From contig CAZZKG010000013.1 of NCBI GenBank assembly GCA_964654825.1, positions 1 through 64,000 on the forward strand: DNA of 64,000 nt, written 5' to 3'. The DNA comes from CAZZKG01 sp964654825. GTDB taxonomy: Bacteria > Gemmatimonadota > CAZMKB01. Position numbers and translations under genes: made by a program. The notes beneath the pieces were generated by a model. The model did no database searches. It saw only the letters and a program-made list of their open reading frames with translations, and had not been told where the DNA came from. Of the stretch, positions 55,478 through 62,609 are shown piece by piece (positions within the stretch are counted from its first letter, which is position 1; each line of letters begins with the position of its first letter).

Positions 55478-56371
55478 TCACAGTCTCTTGGGAAGTGGGG
55501 GCCTCTGCCCGGTTGTTTTTTTATTCAGGTCGTCCATCATGCAGAGGAACTTGCCGATATCGAACATGCATTTCCTCACCCTGGAAAATCTCCCTCGCAG
55601 GATAGCTGAAGGATCCTCGATGCAGGTGAGGAAATACCGCGGGTCTTTGTAAACAAACCCGAGATACTCCAGTCGTTTCCCCAGGAACTCTTCGGACAGA
55701 TCTTCCATCTCGCGGTATATCTTTTCGCCGTCAGCGGCCGAGTCCACCTCACACGCCACGATCCATACCGACAGGTCAGAGACAAGGTCGGCCAGTATTT
55801 TCAGCTGCTGAAAAGCCCCGGTCATCATCTCGGGATCGGGAGGCACGAGAAGGATTGCCTCGTCCGCGAGCTTGAGGAGAGAGATGTCTTTTTTTGTAAC
55901 ACTGTCCGGTATCTCGGTCAGGATAAAACTTGTCTTCCGTGATATTTCATCGAGTGCCGTCAGAGTCCGGGATTTGAGGTGTCTGATGGGGATCGACGGG
56001 CCGTCATCGAGCAGCAGCAGCTGAATCCCGAAAGGGCCTGTGAGTGTCTGGATCCCCTTCGGGTCTCCAGATGCCTGGAGGCCGTCGAGGCCAAGGAGTG
56101 TGAGCGCGTTGGGAGCGATTGAAAGCTGGGGCAGAATAGCAGTGTGACAATTGATACGGGATAGTTCCATTGCCAGATTCACACTGAAGATCGATCTGCT
56201 CACATCAGCTCTGGCAGAACAGATTGCAATAACGCTGGCAACCTGAGGAGGAGCTCGTAACGCTTCCTCCAGAATCGTTTCCCGCCTCTCTCCCGGCGGG
56301 CCTTTCTGCCCCGACAGGAAGAGGTGACCGACTTCTCCGATTTTTAAATTCTTCTTTTCGGGATCTTCCAT
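55478..56371 (-). CDS. ParA/MinD-like protein lacking Walker A
   Basis: 297 residues with the fold of the MinD/FleN family: VIAICSARADVSRSIFSVNLAMELSR in place of the deviant Walker A (which should carry K-GG-x-GK-[ST]), LLLDDGPSI near the expected Walker B, and ADEAILLVPPDPEMMTGAFQQLKIL late in the fold. The Lys residues of the P-loop are missing, so ATPase activity is unlikely. The start codon overlaps the ParA stop codon by one base. I infer a regulatory partner of the active ParA next to it. The Cys-rich C-terminus (CMFDIGKFLCMM) is of unknown significance. Confidence 0.7.
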   Translation of the reverse strand: MEDPEKKNLKIGEVGHLFLSGQKGPPGERRETILEEALRAPPQVASVIAICSARADVSRSIFSVNLAMELSRINCHTAILPQLSIAPNALTLLGLDGLQASGDPKGIQTLTGPFGIQLLLLDDGPSIPIRHLKSRTLTALDEISRKTSFILTEIPDSVTKKDISLLKLADEAILLVPPDPEMMTGAFQQLKILADLVSDLSVWIVACEVDSAADGEKIYREMEDLSEEFLGKRLEYLGFVYKDPRYFLTCIEDPSAILRGRFSRVRKCMFDIGKFLCMMDDLNKKTTGQRPPLPKRL

Positions 56372-57450
56372 CAGGCTTCGACGACGGAGTTGATGTTTCC
56401 CCGCTCGTCCTTCTCGAAGTCCGGGTTGTTTGGATCAGCCATCCAGTCCCCATCCACGATAAACTTGTAGTTGTACCTTCCCGGTGGGACGGGTAGAGTC
56501 ACTGACCATATTCCACCTTCATCCCGGTTCATGTTCCCCTCGTGCGGGTTCCAGATGTTGAAATCTCCCGCAACCTGGACGTGTTTCGCACCGGGGGCGT
56601 ACACGGCAAATCTCATCCCATCCTCGACCTGGGTCGGCATGAGGTACTGCGGAGAAATACCTTCCAGGGCTTCTGCCACCATATCACCTTCAATGGAGAT
56701 CACATGGTTCGCCATTTCCGCATAATCCCTGAAGGCCGTGCAGTCGGGTGCATATTCGTGGAGGGGGACACCGTGAAGTGCTGCCTCTCTCACCTTCACC
56801 GTGTGGTGGATGGGGGTAGTGAGAAATCGTGAACCGAAGTATTCCTTCAGGTCCTTGTATACCCTTCTCGCAAATTTCATCCTGTGATCATACATGGTCT
56901 CGACCACGGTGTACGGGAGTGATCGACCTCTGTTTTTTTCGACAAGCTCGATCTCGTCGAGCAGACGTCTCACGCCGTGGATGCTGTAAATGCTAGCTTC
57001 GATTGGGATGATCACTTCATTGCTCGCTGTGAGGGCGTTGAATGTGAGGAGTCCGATCGAGGGCGGACAGTCGATGATGATGTAGTCGAAGGTCTGCCTG
57101 AGCGTATTGATTATTTCAGAAAGTCGGTACTCACGCCCGGGTAGTCCCGAGAGCTCCTGCTCGATTGCACACAGGAGAACCGTCGATGGGGCAATCGACA
57201 GGTTGTTCCTTATCTTGATGATGATGTCATCGATTCCCGGCCCCTGCCCGGCCGGGTCTTTCATCACGTGATAAATTGAAGATTCGAGACCGTCCACGTC
57301 GATCCCCAGAGAGAGTCCTGCATGAGATTGAGGATCGAGGTCGATGAGGAGAACCTTCCGTCCTTTGTACGAGAGCGCTGAGGAGAGAGTTACAGCGGTG
57401 GTCGTCTTGCCGCAGCCCCCCTTCTGATTGGAGATCGATATTATTCTCAT
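56371..57450 (-). CDS. ParA-family ATPase fused to a glycogen-binding (CBM48/AMPK-type) domain
   Basis: About 359 residues. Residues 1-250: ParA with RIISISNQKGGCGKTTTA (deviant Walker A), VLLIDLDPQSHAGLSLG, FDYIIIDCPPSIGLLTFNAL and TPIHHTVKVREAALHGVPLHEY. Residues 272-359: a carbohydrate-binding domain with RFAVYAPGAKHVQVAGDFNIWN, GGIWSVTLPVPPGRYNYKFIVDGDWMADPNNP and NSVVEA, as in the AMPK glycogen-binding domain. The fusion is unusual. The start ATG at 57450 follows GGGGGAAAC; an ORF from 57465 is possible. No ParB or parS gene is visible, so the cargo may be glycogen granules or another particle (inference). Confidence 0.85.
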   Translation of the reverse strand: MRIISISNQKGGCGKTTTAVTLSSALSYKGRKVLLIDLDPQSHAGLSLGIDVDGLESSIYHVMKDPAGQGPGIDDIIIKIRNNLSIAPSTVLLCAIEQELSGLPGREYRLSEIINTLRQTFDYIIIDCPPSIGLLTFNALTASNEVIIPIEASIYSIHGVRRLLDEIELVEKNRGRSLPYTVVETMYDHRMKFARRVYKDLKEYFGSRFLTTPIHHTVKVREAALHGVPLHEYAPDCTAFRDYAEMANHVISIEGDMVAEALEGISPQYLMPTQVEDGMRFAVYAPGAKHVQVAGDFNIWNPHEGNMNRDEGGIWSVTLPVPPGRYNYKFIVDGDWMADPNNPDFEKDERGNINSVVEA

Positions 57451-58044
57451 GTTTCCCCCAGGCAAGAGATTATCGAGTCACTTCAAAAAAATGGGGTTCC
57501 CCTTGGACAAATGCAGCAAATCTCTTCGTTGAGATATTATGGACCACACATCTTATGCAGGAGGACAACCGTACCAGTTCTGACCTCTGAAAACTGCCCC
57601 TGCACCGGCCACCGATAGAAAAAGACCCCGGGTTACATTTTCCACCCTATCGTTCATAGTATACAATATTTGCAAAAACATGTCAATGTTGTCCTATATT
57701 TTGTGTTTTCTGCCGTTTGTTCGGTATCCTGCTTCTCTTCTGGTGAGTATCGTGGCCTGACCTCAAGCGATCTGTGAAAGGTTGTAAGAGAACCGGTTGT
57801 ATCTTTTTGCATAGTCCACCATGGCTTTTTCTCCCGTAATTATGCACTTTTTCCGGGGTGTCCGAATAATACTCAAGCATAAGCCATTACAAATTTCATC
57901 AGAATTACCGCTCGGCAATAGGAATTCTACCGGATTATGAAGGTCGTTATTATCTATAACTCATTGTTTGATAATGAATCGTGGCAGTGTTCTTCTCGTG
58001 CGATCTACCATGGCACGACCCTTGCTTCATGGAAGCGCACAGTT
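57451..58044. other. Intergenic region upstream of the riboswitch
   Basis: About 590 bases with no supported gene on either strand. A short minus frame at 57683-57880 has no family and no ribosome binding site. It should contain the ParA promoter and the promoter of the riboswitch transcript. I see a short hairpin CGTGC...GCACG near 57998-58018 but nothing I would call. Confidence 0.4.
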
Positions 58045-58140
58045 GGTCCATTGCTCACGGCAAACTCAGGGAAACCTGAGGACGCAAAGCTACGAGACTA
58101 AAGTTCCGATCAGGGACTATGTCAGTCGGGCTGCCAATGG
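58045..58140 (+). promoter_or_regulatory. GEMM-I (c-di-GMP class I) riboswitch aptamer
   Basis: The 5' strand of P1 (CCATTG, 58049-58054) pairs with CAATGG (58135-58140). Then CACGGCAAACTCAGG is followed by a GAAA tetraloop closed by CTCAGG/CCTGAG (58065-58080). The invariant GACGCAAAGC lies at 58081-58090. The 3' part resembles GTAGCCGGGTTGCC (here GTCAGTCGGGCTGCC). These match the GEMM-I consensus, whose known ligands are c-di-GMP or, for a subgroup, 3',3'-cGAMP. The ligand cannot be fixed from sequence alone. A terminator directly overlaps the P1 3' strand. Confidence 0.85.
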
Positions 58141-58173
58141 AGAATGAAGGTTCTCTTGGCAGCCCTTTTTTTT
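58128..58173 (+). terminator. Riboswitch-controlled terminator
   Basis: GGGCTGCCAA (58128-58137) pairs perfectly with TTGGCAGCCC (58156-58165), and the inner GAGAA/TTCTC (58140-58144, 58151-58155) is followed by eight T residues. It shares 58135-58140 with the aptamer P1 stem. Ligand binding should therefore exclude the terminator, an ON switch (inference). Confidence 0.85.
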
Positions 58174-58212
58174 CATCGACAGGTCGATGGAAAAGCCAGA
58201 AGGAGGTTCAAA

Positions 58213-58758
58213 GTGAAAAAGGATAAGAGGAAAATCTGCATGATCGCACTGGCCACCGTAATCGGTTTTGGATTACTGATGGGGTGCGCGAACGATGCAA
58301 ATCACCCGCTTGCACCGGGAGAGGATACACAGGATTACCTGAGTGAGATCAATATTATGACCAGGACACCCTCGGCACCCGGACTGGCCGGAGATGGTCC
58401 GGAGGAAGTGACCTTTCTCGTGACACCGGATGAAGGTGGAAGCGGTGTGATCGGCTTTGTCACTTTTGATGTGTCCGCTCACATGGTGCGGGAGAAGATG
58501 ATGATCACCGTCAGCATCGACGATGACGGTTTATACACGTTCTCTTTGAATTCGACTGACGGGAAAAAACTCAGAAACGGTTATCTCAGGATTCACGTCG
58601 AATCAGAAGACCTTGGCGAATCAGACGGCGATGATATCGTTGTCTACCGGGAGACGCACCGGGGTTGGAGACAGGTTTATTCATGGTTTGATCCTGATCA
58701 GAATGATGTGATCATCATCATCAACAAGATGTCGAGGTATGCCCTTTCCAGGGAGTAA
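58213..58758 (+). CDS. Lipoprotein under riboswitch control
   Basis: 181 residues with a GTG start (58213) preceded by AGGAGG. The earlier ATG at 58144 lies inside the terminator and was rejected. The signal peptide has a lipobox LLMGC. The mature part is acidic and beta-rich (VTFLVTPDEGGSGVIGFVTFDVSA, MITVSIDDDGLYTFSL, IVVYRETHRGWRQVYSW) and has no recognised family. c-di-GMP riboswitches often control surface and adhesion proteins, so a surface role is likely but inferred. The next gene, a TPR protein, is 60 bases downstream. Confidence 0.7.
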   Translation: MKKDKRKICMIALATVIGFGLLMGCANDANHPLAPGEDTQDYLSEINIMTRTPSAPGLAGDGPEEVTFLVTPDEGGSGVIGFVTFDVSAHMVREKMMITVSIDDDGLYTFSLNSTDGKKLRNGYLRIHVESEDLGESDGDDIVVYRETHRGWRQVYSWFDPDQNDVIIIINKMSRYALSRE

Positions 58759-58818
58759 GAATGTATTGTCGGCTTTTCAGGTTGGAGGTTTCTGTATTTA
58801 ACGATAAGGGAGTGGGGA

Positions 58819-60024
58819 ATGCATAGAGAACAAAAAACTCGGCTGGCCGGTTACCTGCTCGATGAATCGAACAGGGCTACCGGACGGGAGCGTAACGACG
58901 AAGTCGAGAGGCTCCTGACCAGCCTGGATGATGGACAACCCTCCCTTTCCCAAAACCCTTCATCTCTCCTCGCCTGGGCGAAGAGCGAGATTTCGACGGG
59001 CAGGTTCAGGGGCATACCCTGGTTCTTCCTTGCCATGGGGAAATATTTCGAATCCATGGGGAAGTGGAGTGACGCCGGTGAGTGGTACCGTATGGCCATG
59101 GAGCAGTCCGATGAGAACGGATACCCGGGCATCAACATGGACTCGAGGTTGAGCTTGGGGCATCTCCGGGCGAAGACCGGCGAGTCAAAAGAAGCCCGGC
59201 GAGTCTACACTGCTGCTCTCCGTGAAGCAGAAGGCAGGAAGGATCAATTGAGCATCATGAGGGCCCTCGGGGGTATGGGAGCCCTCCGGTATGATCAGGG
59301 AGCTTTCACTGAAGCACGGTTCTCCTATCAGAGAGTTGTCAGATTAGCAGAAAAAATCGGTGATCGATCCTGGAAGGCACACATGCTCAATGATCTGGGT
59401 GCAGTCCTCAGCGCAGAGTGTAAGTACAAGATGGCACTGAGGTCGTTCGAATCAGCACTCAGGATCTATGAATCTCAGCATTATGAGAGGGGCATGGCAC
59501 GATGCCTGAACAACATGGCCAACGCCTGTCTGGAAGCTGGAGATCTTGTTTCCGCGGGAATCCATTTCAGAAAGAGCCATGAGATTTCGAGCTCTTTCGG
59601 TTGGGAAGAACTCGAAGTGATCAATCTCCTCGGTCGGGCGGAAGTGATGCTGTATGTCACCGAATTCGAAACTTCCCTTTCGCTCTCGAGAGAGGCAGGC
59701 GCAAGGGCAACCGGTATGGGGGACCCGTATTCTCAGATCGAAGCACAACGTATCAGTGCATCAGTTCTGTACGAGCAGGGGGATAAATCTCTCTGTTTCC
59801 AGTTTCTCCAGGAAAGTGTCGAACGTGCAAAGCAGGTGGGCGCTCTGTACGCTCTGGCGAGAGTACTCGAATCCAGAGCCCAACTGTGGCTGAGGGAGAC
59901 GAAATTTGCTCGTGCCTCAGCAGATCTGAAGAAGGCTGCCGCCACATACGAGAAATTAGGGTTGAAGGAAAGGAAAAAGCAGGTTGGATGTGTGCAGGAT
60001 CAGCTGATGAGAAAAGGAGGGTAA
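58819..60024 (+). CDS. Tetratricopeptide-repeat protein
   Basis: 401 residues, soluble, all helical. From about residue 50 the chain is built of TPR units with the usual small/large/small pattern: GKYFESMGKWSDAGEWYRMAM, GALRYDQGAFTEARFSYQRVVRLAEKIG, NDLGAVLSAECKYKMALRSFESAL, NNMANACLEAGDLVSAGIHFRKSHEI, and further units to the end. Such repeats bind partner proteins. It ends in a strong terminator. No enzymatic domain is present. It may share the riboswitch transcript with the lipoprotein gene. Confidence 0.85.
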   Translation: MHREQKTRLAGYLLDESNRATGRERNDEVERLLTSLDDGQPSLSQNPSSLLAWAKSEISTGRFRGIPWFFLAMGKYFESMGKWSDAGEWYRMAMEQSDENGYPGINMDSRLSLGHLRAKTGESKEARRVYTAALREAEGRKDQLSIMRALGGMGALRYDQGAFTEARFSYQRVVRLAEKIGDRSWKAHMLNDLGAVLSAECKYKMALRSFESALRIYESQHYERGMARCLNNMANACLEAGDLVSAGIHFRKSHEISSSFGWEELEVINLLGRAEVMLYVTEFETSLSLSREAGARATGMGDPYSQIEAQRISASVLYEQGDKSLCFQFLQESVERAKQVGALYALARVLESRAQLWLRETKFARASADLKKAAATYEKLGLKERKKQVGCVQDQLMRKGG

Positions 60025-60056
60025 GTCCGAGTAATGTAATATAGTTGTGACATTAT

Positions 60057-60089
60057 GACCCGGTCACGATCGTGGCTGGGTCTTCTTTT
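60057..60089 (+). terminator. Rho-independent terminator
   Basis: GACCC(GGT)CACG, loop GATC, then CGTG(GCT)GGGTC (60057-60082), about 11-12 pairs with two wobbles, followed by TTCTTTT. It closes the TPR gene. Confidence 0.75.
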
Positions 60090-60190
60090 GCCCGTAATCC
60101 TGAATCGAGGAGTTCTCCAACGCGGGGGAAGACCATTTCCGGCCGTTTTCGGTGACCACGATTCTTCCGCGGAAAGGATGGCTTAAGTTA

Positions 60191-60218
60191 TTGACATAGA
60201 ATATATATGCATTAAATT
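60191..60218 (+). promoter_or_regulatory. Promoter of tRNA-Gln
   Basis: TTGACA (60191-60196), a 16-base spacer and TAAATT (60213-60218), with an AT-rich region between. This lies about 16 bases upstream of the tRNA. Confidence 0.55.
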
Positions 60219-60233
60219 TATTCTTTCTCATCG

Positions 60234-60305
60234 TGCCCCCTAGTGTAATTGGTAGCACACGGGACTTTGGTTCCCGGCGTCGAGGTTCGAGTCCTCGGGG
60301 GGCAG
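60234..60305 (+). tRNA. tRNA-Gln (anticodon TTG)
   Basis: 72 bases forming a full cloverleaf. Acceptor TGCCCCC pairs with GGGGGCA. The anticodon stem CGGGA/TCCCG has loop CTTTGGT with anticodon TTG. T stem CGAGG/CCTCG with loop TTCGAGT; discriminator G. CCA is not encoded. It stands upstream of prs. Confidence 0.97.
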
Positions 60306-60348
60306 AGGAATCGCTCGTTCTAGGTAAGCCGCTAGAGAGGTAAACGTT

Positions 60349-61299
60349 ATGGTTCAGAAGAATATGGATTTTGTCGTCCTCCCGGGGAGTGCCAATCCTG
60401 CTCTCGCACTCAAAATCTGCGAATATCTCGATATAAAACCGGCAGATGTCGACATCCTGAAGTTTGCGAACGACAACACATTCATCAAGATAAATCAGAA
60501 CATCAGGAAGAAAGATCTCTTCATCATTCAGCCAATATGTCGACCGACAAATGATAACTTGATGGAACTCCTCATCACGGTCGACGCAGCGAAGCGAGCG
60601 AGTGCCAGGAGCATTACCGCGGTCATACCCTATTTCGACTACGCACGTTCTGACAAGAAGGATCAGCCGAGGGTGCCCATTACCGCGAAACTCGTTGCGG
60701 ATATGATAACAATGGCAGGTGTGAACAGGGTGATTACCATGGATCTTCATGCCGAACAGATTCAGGGATTTTTCAACATACCGGTTGATCACCTTTACGC
60801 GGCCCCGGTGATGATCGATTACCTCAAAGAGCTTCTCCTCAAGGATTTCGTCATCGTGGCTCCGGATGCCGGAGGCGCCAACAGAGCACGCGGGATAGCG
60901 AAGAGGATCCCCGCTTCACTCGCGATCATCGACAAGAGACGGGTTGGAAACGTCGATTATGCCGAAGTACTCAACGTAGTAGGTGATGTGTCCGGGAAGG
61001 ATTGCGTCCTCGTGGATGACATCATAGATACTGCCGGGACACTCGTGAAAGCGGCGTGCGCTCTCTCCAGAGCAGGGGCTGAAAACGTATATGCTGCTAT
61101 CACGCATCCTGTTCTATCCAGCGATGCGGTGATGAAAATCCAGGATTCGACTATCAAACAGTTGATCGTTACCGACACGATCCCTATACCGCCAGACAAT
61201 CAGATAGATAAATTAAAAGTATTGTCTGTCGCTGCTCTTCTGGGAGAGACGATAAAACGAGTACAGAAAGGTGAATCCGTAAGTTCACTATTTATTTGA
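60349..61299 (+). CDS. prs: Ribose-phosphate pyrophosphokinase
   Basis: 316 residues. The ATP and ribose phosphate motifs are VIPYFDYARSDKKDQPRVPI, MDLHAEQIQGFF, VAPDAGGANRARG and CVLVDDIIDTAGTL, all normal. It makes PRPP for nucleotide, His and Trp synthesis. ATG at 60349 with GAGAGG upstream. It starts a group prs-rplY-pth that is common in bacteria. Confidence 0.96.
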   Translation: MVQKNMDFVVLPGSANPALALKICEYLDIKPADVDILKFANDNTFIKINQNIRKKDLFIIQPICRPTNDNLMELLITVDAAKRASARSITAVIPYFDYARSDKKDQPRVPITAKLVADMITMAGVNRVITMDLHAEQIQGFFNIPVDHLYAAPVMIDYLKELLLKDFVIVAPDAGGANRARGIAKRIPASLAIIDKRRVGNVDYAEVLNVVGDVSGKDCVLVDDIIDTAGTLVKAACALSRAGAENVYAAITHPVLSSDAVMKIQDSTIKQLIVTDTIPIPPDNQIDKLKVLSVAALLGETIKRVQKGESVSSLFI

Positions 61300-61309
61300 G
61301 GAGGCAATG

Positions 61310-62005
61310 ATGGGAAATGTCAGTCTTACGGTTCAGGTCAGAAATGGTACCGGAAAGGGGGTTGCTCGGAAATTGAGAGTTACCGGGAAGGTACCTGCGA
61401 TTCTCTACGGGCACGGGATGAAATCCGTGCCGCTGTTTGCTGATGAAAAAACTCTCTGGGAACTGATCAGTTCGATCTCGACGGAAAACACGTTGATCAA
61501 TCTGATGGTTGAGGGTTACCGAAAAAAACCTATGAAAGCACTTATCAGAGAGGTGCAGCTTCACCACTTCAAGCCTAAGATTCTCCATGTGGATTTCTTC
61601 CAGGTTTCCCTCAAGGAAAAGATTCATGTCGAGGTCCCTGTTGTGCTGCAGGGTACTCCCGACGGGGTAAAAAATTTTGGTGGTGTCCTCGAATACCACA
61701 TGAGAGATGTTTCCATCAGTTGTTTTCCGGGGGATATACCCGAGAAGATAGAGATCGACATCACTGCTCTCGGCATCAGTGACAGCGTGAGGGTGAAGGA
61801 CATCCATCTCGATAAAGTGGAGATTCTCACTGATCCTGAGCAGCCAATTGCGACGGTGATTCCGCCGACAGTCATAAAAGAAGCTGAAGTCGAAGAGGCC
61901 GAACCGGAGGAAGCTGAGGCCGAACCGGAGGTCGTTGGGAAGGCGAAGAAAGAAGAAGCAGAGGAAGAGGGTACAGAAGAGAAGGGTGAGACGGGGAAAA
62001 TATAG
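61310..62005 (+). CDS. rplY: Ribosomal protein bL25 (TL5/CTC type)
   Basis: About 231 residues, start at 61310 because GGAGG is 5 bases before; an ATG at 61307 is in frame. The N-terminal L25 domain (TVQVRNGTGKGVARKLRVTGKVPAILYGHG) binds 5S rRNA. The C-terminal TL5 domain runs from about residue 100 (IHVEVPVVLQGTPDGVKNFGGVLEYHM). A Glu/Ala-rich tail follows. Overlaps pth by one base. Confidence 0.95.
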   Translation: MGNVSLTVQVRNGTGKGVARKLRVTGKVPAILYGHGMKSVPLFADEKTLWELISSISTENTLINLMVEGYRKKPMKALIREVQLHHFKPKILHVDFFQVSLKEKIHVEVPVVLQGTPDGVKNFGGVLEYHMRDVSISCFPGDIPEKIEIDITALGISDSVRVKDIHLDKVEILTDPEQPIATVIPPTVIKEAEVEEAEPEEAEAEPEVVGKAKKEEAEEEGTEEKGETGKI

Positions 62006-62580
62006 TGACGGATCCGTCTCCAAAAGTCCTCGTCGGGCTTGGCAACCCTGGTCGCAGATACGAACGCACTCGACACAACACCGGTTTCCGGGTACTCGAC
62101 AGTCTGGCCTACCGTTGGAAGTTTCCGCTCTTCATAGACCAGGACACGTATCTCCTGTCGAGCAAAGTGTGGTCCGGTAGTCTGGTTCACCTCCTGAAAC
62201 CCTACACATACATGAACAGGAGCGGTTCCGCTCTTATGGACTTCCAGCGGGACTGGTCTTTCGACATTGAAAATCTGCTCGTGATCTGTGATGATCTGGA
62301 CCTTCCACTCGGCACGACAAGAATCAGAGCTTCTGGTAGTTCAGGTGGTCACAAGGGAGTCGAATCGATTATCATCGCCCTGGATTCACAACCGTTCGCG
62401 CGATTGAGAATCGGCATCGGGCCGGAAGACAGAGAAGATGTCGATGCCAGCTCCTTCGTCACTTCGGAATTCGCCGAGGATGAGGAGGACAGTCTTCTGG
62501 ATGAATTCCCGAAGATCATGAAAGCGATCGAGTGTTTTTGTCTGAAGGGAGTACAGGAAGCTATGAACCTGTTCAACTGA
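62005..62580 (+). CDS. pth: Peptidyl-tRNA hydrolase
   Basis: 191 residues, GTG start overlapping the rplY stop. VLVGLGNPGRRYERTRHNTGFRVLD carries the catalytic His. PYTYMNRSG, VICDDLDLPLGTTRIR and SGGHKGVESII complete the family. It releases peptides from tRNA in stalled translation. Confidence 0.95.
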   Translation: MTDPSPKVLVGLGNPGRRYERTRHNTGFRVLDSLAYRWKFPLFIDQDTYLLSSKVWSGSLVHLLKPYTYMNRSGSALMDFQRDWSFDIENLLVICDDLDLPLGTTRIRASGSSGGHKGVESIIIALDSQPFARLRIGIGPEDREDVDASSFVTSEFAEDEEDSLLDEFPKIMKAIECFCLKGVQEAMNLFN

Positions 62581-62609
62581 AACCGAACGGGTCTTAACAG
62601 GAGGTTTGA

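Noticed and set aside
57683..57880. Short minus-strand reading frame before the riboswitch
   Set aside because: No ribosome binding site, no family and biased composition; treated as chance.
58144..58212. Start of the lipoprotein at ATG 58144
   Set aside because: That ATG lies in the loop and 3' arm of the terminator. The GTG at 58213 has AGGAGG at the right distance and opens a clean lipoprotein signal.
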